Assembly: GCF_012848175.1 (NCBI RefSeq)
Contig: NZ_CP051651.1
Coordinates: 682,001-746,000 of the forward strand
Length of the DNA stretch: 64,000 nucleotides
Reading direction: 5' to 3'
Origin: Xanthomonas campestris pv. badrii
GTDB taxonomy: Bacteria; Pseudomonadota; Gammaproteobacteria; Xanthomonadales; Xanthomonadaceae
Position numbers and translations under genes: made by a program. The notes under the pieces were generated by a model that was not told the origin of the DNA, ran no database searches, and saw nothing but the letters and a program-made list of their open reading frames with translations. The stretch's first letter is position 1. Each line of letters opens with the position of its first letter. Shown here in pieces: positions 55,551-63,605 of this stretch.

Positions 55551-55894
55551 TCCATGGCCAGGGCGGTGTCGGACCCGAGCCAGACGTACAGGTCCGGGTT
55601 CTGCGTGAGAAGGTCGTCGGTCTCGGTGCTTGCGGTGTCGTCGGCGATCGCCTGGGGAGCCGCCGGTTGCGGTGCGGAGCTGTCGCCGGGGCGCAGTTGC
55701 AGGCCGATCCCGACGGCCAGCAGTGCCGAGCAGGCGGTGGCCAGCAGCCAGTGGCCGCGGCGCGAGCGTGCAGCCGGCGCCTGGCGGGCCTGGCGCAGGC
55801 GCGCCAGCGTCTGCGGCGGCAGGTTGTCGAGGGCGGTGGCGTGCAGCTGGCGCAGCTGCGCATCGAACTGGGCCGGATCGTGGGAGCGGTTCAC
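55547..55894 (-). CDS. Small membrane-anchored protein, possible anti-sigma factor (DUF3619-like)
   Basis: A 115-residue protein with an N-terminal cytoplasmic part (DPAQFDAQLRQLHATALDNLPPQ), one membrane segment (WLLATACSALLAVGIGLQL, about residues 49-67) and a short periplasmic tail. Size, topology and four-base overlaps with the sigma factor gene before it and the DUF3106 gene after it fit an anti-sigma factor. No zinc-binding motif is present. The role is inferred from context. Confidence 0.72.
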   Translation of the reverse strand: MNRSHDPAQFDAQLRQLHATALDNLPPQTLARLRQARQAPAARSRRGHWLLATACSALLAVGIGLQLRPGDSSAPQPAAPQAIADDTASTETDDLLTQNPDLYVWLGSDTALAME

Positions 55895-56451
55895 AGGAAA
55901 TCCTCAAACTGTTTTTGCAGCGCGTCGCGGGCGCGCGACAGGTGCGTCTTGACCGAGCCTTCGGAGCAGCCCATCGCCTTGGCGGTGGTGGCCACGTCCA
56001 GGTCTTCCAGCACGCGCAGGGTGAAGGCTTCGCGCTGGCGTGCCGGCAGGCCGCGCAGCGCGTGGACCAGCCGCTGATAGGCCTGCTGATGTTGCTGTTC
56101 GCCGACCGGGCCAACGCCGGGGTCGGCCCAGTCGATCGGGCCTTCGTCGTCGCTGCGCTCGGCCGGTGCCCAGAATTTCAGGCGAAAACTGCGCCGGCGC
56201 TGCAGGTCGATGATGCGGCTGCGCAGAATGCTCCAGAACAGCGGCGTCCACTCTTCGGCCGGGCGCTCGCGGTAGCCGAGCAGCTTGACCATGGCGTCCT
56301 GCACGGCATCCAGTGCGTCTTCGCGGTGACGCAGACCGGCCTCGGCAAAGCGGAACGCACGCGGCCCGATGCCGGCCAGGAAGGCATCCAGCGACACGGG
56401 GGTGGCGGCCGGGGCCGCGGGCTGCGGATCGAAAGGGGTTCCCACCAGCAC
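55891..56451 (-). CDS. ECF-type RNA polymerase sigma factor
   Basis: A 186-residue sigma-70-family ECF factor. Region 2 is present in ALDAVQDAMVKLLG and WSILRSRIIDLQRRRSF; region 4 in GLPARQREAFTLRVLEDLDVATTA and CSEGSVKTHLSRARDAL. GTG 56451 is preferred, with GGAAG upstream; the open frame extends to a TTG at 56484. It starts the minus-strand operon that lies between pntAA and pntAB, and its promoter region is shared with pntAB. Confidence 0.88.
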   Translation of the reverse strand: MLVGTPFDPQPAAPAATPVSLDAFLAGIGPRAFRFAEAGLRHREDALDAVQDAMVKLLGYRERPAEEWTPLFWSILRSRIIDLQRRRSFRLKFWAPAERSDDEGPIDWADPGVGPVGEQQHQQAYQRLVHALRGLPARQREAFTLRVLEDLDVATTAKAMGCSEGSVKTHLSRARDALQKQFEDFL

Positions 56452-56564
56452 AGCGTAGCTTCCGCGAGGACGATACGACGTCAACGTGTGAGTGCCGATT
56501 CGGTTGACATGCCCGCCGGATGGGTATGATCGGCGGGCCGCACCGGCCAGTGGAGCGATCGACG

Positions 56565-56870
56565 ATGAGCGACGGTTTCGTAGCGCTGTACATCTTCATG
56601 CTGGCGGCCATCGCCGGCCACGTGATCATCTCGCGGGTGCCGGTGATCCTGCATACGCCGCTGATGTCCGGGTCCAATTTCATCCACGGCATCGTGTTGA
56701 TCGGGGCGATGGTGGTGCTCGGGCATGCCGACACCACGCTGGAGAAGGCCTTGGGCTTCGTGGCGGTGGCGCTGGGCGCCGGCAATGCCGCAGGCGGCTA
56801 CGTGGTGACCGAGCGCATGCTGGACATGTTCAAGTCCAGCCGCAAGCCGCCGGGCGGAGACGCGCCGTGA
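56565..56870 (+). CDS. pntAB: NAD(P) transhydrogenase alpha subunit, membrane part
   Basis: A 101-residue membrane subunit equal to the C-terminal part of E. coli PntA, with helices such as YIFMLAAIAGHVII and the loop RVPVILHTPLMSGSNFIHGI, which is highly conserved. Start ATG 56565. Its stop TGA overlaps the GTG start of pntB (GTGA). The separate alpha-1/alpha-2 arrangement is common outside enterics; the unusual point is the distance from pntAA. Confidence 0.93.
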   Translation: MSDGFVALYIFMLAAIAGHVIISRVPVILHTPLMSGSNFIHGIVLIGAMVVLGHADTTLEKALGFVAVALGAGNAAGGYVVTERMLDMFKSSRKPPGGDAP

Positions 56871-58324
56871 ACATCTCCACGCCCGAGCTGTTGTCGTGGC
56901 TGGTGAAATCCAGCTACCTGGTGGCCGCCACCTTGTTCCTGCTGGGCCTGCAACGCATGGCCTCGCCACTGACCGCGCGCAGCGGCATCCGCTGGGCCGG
57001 GCTCGGCATGCTGATCGCCACGGTGGCCACGTTCTTCCTGCCCGAATTGCACAACGTGCCGCTGATCCTGGCGGCGCTGGCGATCGGTACCGGGGTGGCA
57101 TGGTGGTCGGCCAAGAAGGTGGCCATCACCGACATGCCGCAGATGGTGGCCCTGTACAACGGCATGGGCGGCGGTTCGGCGGCGGCGATCGGGGCGGTGG
57201 AACTGCTGCGGTTTGCGTTCTTCGCCAACCGCGACACCGCGCACTGGAGCGCGCAGGCGATCGCCGAACTGGCCGCGCGGCGGCCGGACACCGCCACCGT
57301 GGTGCTGGCGGTGGTCGGTTCGGCGATCGGTGCGGTGTCGCTGTCCGGCTCGATCATCGCCTGGGCCAAGCTCGACGGCCGGCTCGACCGGCGGGTGACC
57401 TTCCCCGGCCAGCAGGTCTTCAATCTGCTGGTGGCGCTGGCGATGGCGGTGCTCGGCGCGTGGGCGGCGAGCAGCCTGCAGCCGACGGCGATCATCGCCT
57501 TCTTCGTGGTGGCGCTGGCGTTGGGCGTGCTGATGACGCTGCCGATCGGCGGTGCCGACATGCCGGTGGTGATCTCCTTGTACAACGCTTTCACCGGGCT
57601 GGCAGTGGCGTTCGAGGGCTACGTGCTGGGCAACGAGGCGCTGATCATCGCCGGCATGATGGTGGGCGCGGCCGGCATCCTGCTGACCCGGTTGATGGCC
57701 AAGGCGATGAACCGGCCGATCAGCGGCGTGCTGTTCTCCAACTTCGGCGGCGGCGGGCAGGCGCAGGAGATCGGCGGCGCGCAGAAGCCGATCGAAGCGG
57801 GCGATGTGGCGGCGATGATGGCCTTCGCCGAGCGGGTGGTGATCGTGCCCGGCTACGGCATGGCGGTGGCACAGGCGCAGCACAAGATCTGGGAGCTGGC
57901 GCAGCGGCTGATCGCGCGCGGGGTCAAGGTGACGTTCGCGATCCACCCGGTGGCCGGACGCATGCCCGGGCACATGAACGTGCTGCTGGCCGAAGCCGGC
58001 GTGCCCTACGACCTGATCGCCGACATGGACGACATCAATCCGGAATTCGCCAGCACCGATGTGTCACTGGTGATCGGCGCCAACGACGTGGTCAATCCGG
58101 TGGCCAGGACCGATCCGGCCAGCCCGATCTACGGCATGCCGATCCTGGACGTGGTCAATTCGCGCAACACGGTGGTGATCAAGCGCGGCAAGGGCACGGG
58201 GTTTGCCGGGATCGAAAACGCGCTGTTCTACGCCGACAACACCCGCATGCTCTATGGCGACGGGGCCGAGGCGGCGGGCGCGCTGGTCAGCGAGTTGAAG
58301 GCCCTGGATGGGGGCGGGCATTGA
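56867..58324 (+). CDS. pntB: NAD(P) transhydrogenase beta subunit
   Basis: A 485-residue protein: about nine membrane helices followed by the NADP(H)-binding domain III with VVIVPGYGMAVAQAQH, FAIHPVAGRMPGHMNVLLAEA, DMDDINPEFASTDVSLVIGANDVVNP and KRGKGTGFAGIENALFY (all standard). It begins with GTG 56867, overlapping the pntAB stop by four bases. It completes the proton-pumping enzyme that makes NADPH from NADH. Confidence 0.95.
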   Translation: MNISTPELLSWLVKSSYLVAATLFLLGLQRMASPLTARSGIRWAGLGMLIATVATFFLPELHNVPLILAALAIGTGVAWWSAKKVAITDMPQMVALYNGMGGGSAAAIGAVELLRFAFFANRDTAHWSAQAIAELAARRPDTATVVLAVVGSAIGAVSLSGSIIAWAKLDGRLDRRVTFPGQQVFNLLVALAMAVLGAWAASSLQPTAIIAFFVVALALGVLMTLPIGGADMPVVISLYNAFTGLAVAFEGYVLGNEALIIAGMMVGAAGILLTRLMAKAMNRPISGVLFSNFGGGGQAQEIGGAQKPIEAGDVAAMMAFAERVVIVPGYGMAVAQAQHKIWELAQRLIARGVKVTFAIHPVAGRMPGHMNVLLAEAGVPYDLIADMDDINPEFASTDVSLVIGANDVVNPVARTDPASPIYGMPILDVVNSRNTVVIKRGKGTGFAGIENALFYADNTRMLYGDGAEAAGALVSELKALDGGGH

Positions 58325-58463
58325 GCGCTTGGTGTAGTGCAATCGCGCTCACATGCGCGGGTGAAACGCCACGTCGGTCGGTGCTGCGCCGTGGCGTTGC
58401 CAGGTGCGCCCATATGTCCGGATCACACGTCTCGTGCGTCGAGTGCGCGATGCCCTCACCGCT

Positions 58464-58735
58464 CGCGGGACACGCCGCAAGTACGTCCCTGTAGGCTCGG
58501 TGGCGGCATCCATGCCGCCACACGGTCCCACAAGCGGCGAGGGCACCGCGCCAGAGAGTTGGCGGATGGTTTGTTGAAAAGCGAAGCCACTGCGTCGCCG
58601 GACGGCTGGTTGCTTGTTGAAAGCCTTACGTACCGACCAACTCGACGGGTCCTTGTCCGCCGCCCGTCGCGGAACCTTACGCGGCATGGATGCCGCGTAA
58701 GAGCTTGCAAGGATGTACTTGCGGCGTGTCCCGCG
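58464..58735. repeat. Inverted pair of a ~55-bp repeat
   Basis: The left copy (58464-58519) starts CGCGGGACACGCCGCAAGTAC and ends near GGCGGCATCCATGCCGCC; the right copy (58681-58735) is its reverse complement with some changes (CGGCATGGATGCC ... GCGGCGTGTCCCGCG). About 160 bp lie between them. Each end contains a palindromic GCGGCAT-type core. Confidence 0.85.
58676..58701. repeat. Perfect 26-bp palindrome within the right repeat copy
   Basis: CTTACGCGGCAT-GG-ATGCCGCGTAAG, 12-bp perfect arms with a 2-nt centre. The left copy has only the weaker GGCGGCAT-CC-ATGCCGCC. It may form a hairpin at the end of the pntB transcript. Confidence 0.8.
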
Positions 58736-58906
58736 ATGGGCCGCGGGCAAGGACCGCGCAGCAGACACGCGGCGCTTTCCAGGTATCGCTGGGTTGTCTC
58801 AAACCAGAGCGACGGCGTTCGAGGAGCCGCGTTACGCGAAACAGCACGGGCGACGCATCAGCGTCGGCCAACTCCTGCATCGGCTATTGCAACGGACGCA
58901 CGCGAG

Positions 58907-59326
58907 TCAGCGCGCAGCCCACCACGCCAGCACCAGCGCGGTGGCGTAGCACAGCAGATCGAACGCATTGTTGGCCAGTTGCAGCAGGGTCCAGGCCAGG
59001 CGCGGACCCATTTTCTGCGCCGACGTCCATGGGTCCAGGCCCAGCGATCCGCCGACCTGCGCCGAGGCAATGCCCCAGTTGGTGGCAATGATGATCGCTG
59101 CGGTGGCCACCACCGCCACGCCGATGCGCAAGGGACCGGCGCGCAAGCTGCCCAGGCGCAGCATCCAGACCACTTCCAGGGCGACCAGCACCGCCATCCA
59201 GCCGGCCTGGTTGCCAAGGGCCAGGGCGATCAGCAGCCAGGCGATGAGGGCGGTGACGCTTCCCAGCAACAGGAGCGGGGGCCAGAGCCAGTGGGCGCTT
59301 CTGGCGGACGCGGAGGTGGGCGGCAT
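58907..59326 (-). CDS. Small integral membrane protein of unknown function
   Basis: A 139-residue protein with about four hydrophobic segments (WLWPPLLLLGSVTALIAWLLIALAL, shown in part; WMAVLVALEVVWML; IGVAVVATAAIIIATNWGIA; LLCYATALVLAWWAA). AGGAG 6 nt before ATG 59326 supports the start. I do not recognise a family. It stands alone, divergent from sufT. Confidence 0.75.
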   Translation of the reverse strand: MPPTSASARSAHWLWPPLLLLGSVTALIAWLLIALALGNQAGWMAVLVALEVVWMLRLGSLRAGPLRIGVAVVATAAIIIATNWGIASAQVGGSLGLDPWTSAQKMGPRLAWTLLQLANNAFDLLCYATALVLAWWAAR

Positions 59327-59500
59327 TGGAGCTCCTGACAGTGCGCACATGATAGAGCGCATGCCACGCTTTGCGAGGCCCCGGATGCCTGGATGGAATG
59401 CAGCGTCGCCAGCCAGGCGCGTTGTCTGCGGCAGCGGCGGGGTTGCTGTCGGCTAGAATGGCCGACTTGCGCGCGTCCGGCGCGGCCCCATATCCAGCCC

Positions 59501-60055
59501 ATGTATTCCCGTAGCAGCGAACCCGTCCAGTTCGAACGCGATTGCGATGCCGTCATGGTGCCGCAGGGCGATTCAGTGACCCTGCCCGCAGGCAGTTACG
59601 GCTATATCACCCAGGCACTGGGTGGCAGTTACACCGTCTTTGTCGAGGGCAATCTGTTCCGCATTGCCGGCAAGGATGGCGATGCGATCGGCAAGGAGGC
59701 CCCGCCCGGGCTGGAACTGCCCGACAACGCCAGCGACGAGGAGGTCGAGGCCCTGGTGTGGCAGCAGCTGCGCACCTGCTTCGACCCGGAAATTCCGTTC
59801 AACATCGTCGATCTGGGGCTGGTCTACGAGGCGGTGGTCAGCCATCGCGAGCAAGACGATCAGCGCCGGGTGGACGTCAAGATGACGCTCACCGCACCCG
59901 GTTGCGGCATGGGTGAGATCCTGGTCGACGACGTGCGCAGCAAGCTGGAAATGATCCCGACCATTGCCGAGGCCGATGTCGAGCTGGTGTTCGACCCGCC
60001 CTGGGGCCGGCATATGATGTCCGAAGCGGCCCGTCTCGAGACCGGCATGCTCTGA
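59501..60055 (+). CDS. sufT: Putative Fe-S cluster assembly protein SufT
   Basis: A 184-residue protein with an N-terminal segment (VPQGDSVTLPAGSYGYITQALGGSYTV, shown in part) and a MIP18/DUF59 domain (VDLGLVYEAVV, TLTAPGCGMGEILVDDVR, DPPWGRHMMSEAAR). SufT helps iron-sulfur cluster maturation. It is 64 nt upstream of ilvE and in the same direction, so the two may be co-transcribed. Confidence 0.9.
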   Translation: MYSRSSEPVQFERDCDAVMVPQGDSVTLPAGSYGYITQALGGSYTVFVEGNLFRIAGKDGDAIGKEAPPGLELPDNASDEEVEALVWQQLRTCFDPEIPFNIVDLGLVYEAVVSHREQDDQRRVDVKMTLTAPGCGMGEILVDDVRSKLEMIPTIAEADVELVFDPPWGRHMMSEAARLETGML

Positions 60056-60119
60056 TCGCCAGGCGCCATGTCCACGGGCTGGCGCTGCGTCCTTTCGCCC
60101 GCCATACAGGAATCTTCCG

Positions 60120-61205
60120 GTGTCCGTGTCCTTTGCTTCCACCCGTTCTCCGTCGCCGCGCAGTGCCGACGAACTGTCCGTGATCCTGGCAGCGCCCGGT
60201 TTCGGGCTGCATTTCACCGACCACATGGTTGCCATCTCCTGGAACAACGAGCAGGGCTGGCACGACGCGCAGGTACGTGCCTACGGACCGCTGCAACTGG
60301 ATCCGGCCGCCTCGGTGCTGCATTACGGCCAGGAGATCTTCGAAGGCATCAAGGCCTACCGGCACGCCGATGGGTCGATCTGGACCTTCCGCCCGCAGGC
60401 CAATGGCGAGCGCCTGCAACGCTCTGCGCGCCGCCTGGCGCTGCCGGAACTGCCGGTGGACCTGTTCGTCGAATCGCTGCGCCAGTTGGTGGCGGTGGAC
60501 GCCGGCTGGGTGCCCTCGGCACCGGAAACCAGCCTGTATTTCCGCCCCTTCATGATTGCCGATGAGGCCTTCCTGGGCGTGCGCGCCGCGCACAAGGCCT
60601 CGTACTACGTGATTGCCAGCCCGGCTGGCCCGTATTTCGCCAAGGGCGTGGCGCCGGTGTCGATCTGGTTGTCTACCGAATACGCGCGTGCGGCCAAGGG
60701 CGGCACCGGCGCGGCCAAGTGTGGCGGCAACTACGCCGCGTCCCTGCTGCCGCAGCAAAAGGCCCAGGCCCAGGGCTGCTCGCAGGTGCTGTTCCTGGAC
60801 CCGGTGGAAGGCAAGTACATCGAAGAACTGGGCGGCATGAACGTGTTCCTGGTCTACAAGGACGGCACGCTGGTGACGCCGGAGTTGTCCGGCAGCATCC
60901 TGGAAGGCATCACCCGCGACAGCATCCTGCAGCTGGCCCGTGACCGTGGCATGCGCGTGGTCGAGCGCAAGGTCGCCATCGACGAGTGGAAGCAGGGCGT
61001 GGCCTCCGGCGAGATCGCCGAGGTCTTCGCCTGTGGCACCGCTGCGGTGGTCACGCCGATCGGCGAGCTCAAGGGCGACGGATTTGCGGTGGGCGATGCC
61101 GCAGCGCCGGCGGGCGAGGTGACCATGTCGCTGCGCCAGGAACTCACCGATATCCAGTACGGGCGTGTGCCGGACCGTCACGGTTGGCTGGTGCGTTTGT
61201 CGTAG
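60120..61205 (+). CDS. ilvE: Branched-chain amino acid aminotransferase
   Basis: A 361-residue fold-type IV PLP aminotransferase of the long (eukaryote-like) BCAT group. The catalytic lysine is in GAAKCGGNYAASL; other family motifs are HYGQEIFEGIKAYR, RPQANGERLQRSARRL and the C-terminal ACGTAAVVTPIGEL. It interconverts valine, leucine and isoleucine with their keto acids. The start is GTG 60120, with CAGGA upstream. A strong terminator follows. Confidence 0.93.
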   Translation: MSVSFASTRSPSPRSADELSVILAAPGFGLHFTDHMVAISWNNEQGWHDAQVRAYGPLQLDPAASVLHYGQEIFEGIKAYRHADGSIWTFRPQANGERLQRSARRLALPELPVDLFVESLRQLVAVDAGWVPSAPETSLYFRPFMIADEAFLGVRAAHKASYYVIASPAGPYFAKGVAPVSIWLSTEYARAAKGGTGAAKCGGNYAASLLPQQKAQAQGCSQVLFLDPVEGKYIEELGGMNVFLVYKDGTLVTPELSGSILEGITRDSILQLARDRGMRVVERKVAIDEWKQGVASGEIAEVFACGTAAVVTPIGELKGDGFAVGDAAAPAGEVTMSLRQELTDIQYGRVPDRHGWLVRLS

Positions 61206-61229
61206 GCCGACATACAGCGTCAAACGCGG

Positions 61230-61258
61230 CCCCCGTGTGCAACACGGGGGTTTTTTTT
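61230..61258 (+). terminator. Terminator of ilvE
   Basis: An 8-bp stem CCCCCGTG/CACGGGGG with loop TGCAA is followed by eight T residues, 25 nt after the ilvE stop. It isolates ilvE from the protease genes. Confidence 0.95.
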
Positions 61259-61518
61259 GGCCTGCCATGCAGCAGAAAACGTCTTCAACGGGTCAAAAAC
61301 AGCCGCAAGCGGGCTGAACAGAGCTGATGCGTGTCACAAAACTGATATTTAAGTTTCAAAAGTGTCGAGTTCGTATTGTCCAGTTCGGTTCGCGTAAGAT
61401 AGCTTCGCTGAACGGATCGATAACAGGGGGCTCGATTCGCGGATCCGGCGCTGACCTACGGAAGGCGGCGCCGGCATACACCGCCTCGGCGGTACTCTTT
61501 GATTTGGAAGGGAATTCG

Positions 61519-63270
61519 ATGTCGAACGTGTCGTCTCGCAAGCGTCCTCGCACGCTCACCGTCCTCAGCGCCACCGCGCTGACCTCCCTGTTGCTGGCAA
61601 CGCCTGCGTTTGCCGGCGAGGTCTATCTGGACGGCCTTGCCACTGCCCAGACCCACCAGAAATTCATCGTCACCTACAAGGATGGCAGCACTGCACTGGC
61701 CAGCCCGAGCGCGCTGACCACCTCGCTGCGCGCCGCCGCCCGCGCGATGCCGGCCAAGTCCGGCAAGGCGCTGGGCCTGAGCCCGGTGCGTCGGCTGGCG
61801 CTGGGGCCGGAACTGGTCAAGGCCGATCGCGCGCTGGACCGCGCCGAAGCCGAAACCCTGATGCGCCAGCTGGCGGCCGACCCTAACGTGCAGGCCGTGG
61901 AAGTCGACCAGATCCTGCACGCCACGCTGACCCCCAACGACACCCGGCTGTCCGAACAGTGGGCATTCGGCACGACCAATGCCGGCCTCAACATCCGCTC
62001 TGCATGGGACAAATCCACCGGTGCCGGCGTGCGCGTGGCGGTCATCGACACCGGCATCGTCAGCCATCCAGACCTCAACGCCAACATCCTGTCGGGCTAC
62101 GACTTCATCAGCGACGCGGCAACCGCGCGCGACGGCAACGGGCGCGACAGCAATCCCGCCGACGAGGGCGATTGGTACGCCGCCAACGAGTGCGGCACGG
62201 GCATTCCGGCGGCAACCTCCAGCTGGCACGGGACCCACGTCGCCGGCACGGTTGCCGCGGTGACCAACAATTCCAGCGGCGTAGCCGGTACTGCCTATGG
62301 CGCGCAGGTGATCCCGGTGCGCGTGCTCGGCAAGTGCGGCGGTTCGCTGTCGGATATCTCAGATGCCATCATCTGGGCGTCGGGCGGCACCGTTTCGGGA
62401 GTGCCAACGCTGTCTTCGGCGAATGCGGCCGAGGTCATCAACATGTCGCTCGGCGGCGGTGGCGCCTGTTCGGCCACCATGCAGAACGCCATCAACGGTG
62501 CGGTGTCCCGTGGCACCACCGTGGTGGTGGCTGCGGGCAACGATGCATCCAATGTGTCCGGTTCGCTGCCGGCCAACTGCAACAACGTGATTGCGGTTGC
62601 GGCCACCACCTCGTCAGGCGCCAAGGCCAGCTACTCCAACTTTGGTACCGGCATCGATGTGTCCGCGCCGGGCTCGGCCATCCTGTCCACGCTCAACAGC
62701 GGCACCACCACGCCGGGCAGCGCCAGCTACGCGTCCTACAACGGCACCTCAATGGCATCGCCGCACGTGGCCGGTGTGGTGGCGCTGGTGCAGTCGGTGG
62801 CGCCCACGCCGTTGACCCCGGCGGCAGTGGAAACCCTGCTGAAGAACACCGCCCGTGCGCTGCCGGGCGCCTGCTCCGGCGGCTGCGGCGCCGGCATCGT
62901 CAATGCCGATGCTGCAGTCACCGCCGCAATCAATGGCAGCAATGGCGGCGGCGGTGGCGGCAGCGGCAACACCCTGACCAACGGCACCCCGGTGACCGGC
63001 CTGGGCGCAGCCACGGGCGCAGAGCTCAACTACACCATCGCGGTACCGGCCGGCAGCGGCACGCTGACGGTGGCGATCAGCGGCGGCACCGGCGATGCAG
63101 ACCTGTATGTGCGCGCCGGCAGTGCGCCGACCGACACGACCTACACCTGCCGCCCGTACCGCAGCGGCAATGCCGAAACCTGCAGCATCACCGCGCCCTC
63201 CGGCACGTATTACGTGCGGGTCAAGGCGTTCAGTACCTTCTCTGGCGTGACCTTGCGGGCCAGCTACTAA
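61519..63270 (+). CDS. Secreted subtilisin-like (S8) serine protease with PPC domain
   Basis: A 583-residue extracellular protease. A signal peptide ends at PAFAGE (about residue 33), followed by a propeptide (to about 140), the S8 catalytic domain with Asp177 (VAVIDTGIVSHPDL), His237 (SSWHGTHVAGT) and Ser411 (YNGTSMASPHVAG), a Gly-rich linker, and a C-terminal pre-peptidase PPC domain (GTGDADLYVRAGSAP, GTYYVRVKAFSTFSG). Xanthomonas proteases of this type leave through the type II secretion system. The start has GGAAGGG upstream; a longer open frame lacks signal character. Confidence 0.93.
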   Translation: MSNVSSRKRPRTLTVLSATALTSLLLATPAFAGEVYLDGLATAQTHQKFIVTYKDGSTALASPSALTTSLRAAARAMPAKSGKALGLSPVRRLALGPELVKADRALDRAEAETLMRQLAADPNVQAVEVDQILHATLTPNDTRLSEQWAFGTTNAGLNIRSAWDKSTGAGVRVAVIDTGIVSHPDLNANILSGYDFISDAATARDGNGRDSNPADEGDWYAANECGTGIPAATSSWHGTHVAGTVAAVTNNSSGVAGTAYGAQVIPVRVLGKCGGSLSDISDAIIWASGGTVSGVPTLSSANAAEVINMSLGGGGACSATMQNAINGAVSRGTTVVVAAGNDASNVSGSLPANCNNVIAVAATTSSGAKASYSNFGTGIDVSAPGSAILSTLNSGTTTPGSASYASYNGTSMASPHVAGVVALVQSVAPTPLTPAAVETLLKNTARALPGACSGGCGAGIVNADAAVTAAINGSNGGGGGGSGNTLTNGTPVTGLGAATGAELNYTIAVPAGSGTLTVAISGGTGDADLYVRAGSAPTDTTYTCRPYRSGNAETCSITAPSGTYYVRVKAFSTFSGVTLRASY

Positions 63271-63340
63271 GAGCAGCTGACAAACTACTGCGCGTCCGTC
63301 ACCCACCTGACGAGCGCTCGCGATGTTTTGGTAGCCGCTC
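63271..63340. repeat. Short copy of the palindromic element of 14011-14150
   Basis: Seventy bases starting directly after the protease stop codon: GAGCAGCTGACAAACTACTG at the left and GATGTTTTGGTAGCCGCTC at the right, matching both ends of the longer element while its central half is absent. The right half includes CACCTGACGA, also in the long copy. Confidence 0.8.
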
Positions 63341-63605
63341 CAAGGCCTGCCGCTCGATGCGGTCTGCGTTGTCTGGCCCTGCGCCAGGCAGCGCAGTCAC
63401 CGCGCACCCCATCTGCGATGTCTCGCTCACGTCTGCCCTTGCGGCCGGCGCAGGCGGCGCATTGCCGCTCGGCCGGGATGGACACCGGTCAGTCGTTTCG
63501 ACGGGCGCCAGCGCTCGTCCATTCCGGCCCAACCCGCAGTCTGCGGCAACGGCCGGCCATCGCGCCGCAACCGCGGCACTTCTTAAAAAATCTGAGGAAC
63601 GATCG
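63341..63605. other. Intergenic region between the tandem proteases
   Basis: Together with the preceding repeat, 335 nt without a gene. It holds the promoter or leader of the second protease, ending in GAGGA 7 nt before its ATG; no clear terminator or operator is seen. Confidence 0.55.

Larger units (their letters stand above)
58325..58906. other. Repeat-rich intergenic region
   Basis: A 582-nt gap between pntB and the next gene. Several frames stay open but none shows protein character; arrangement of repeats explains them. It holds inverted copies of a roughly 55-bp repeat and a long palindrome, listed separately. Confidence 0.6.

Noticed and set aside
58349..58768. Open frame of about 139 codons in the gap after pntB
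   Set aside because: It consists of the inverted repeats read through; composition is Arg-rich with no start signal or family match.
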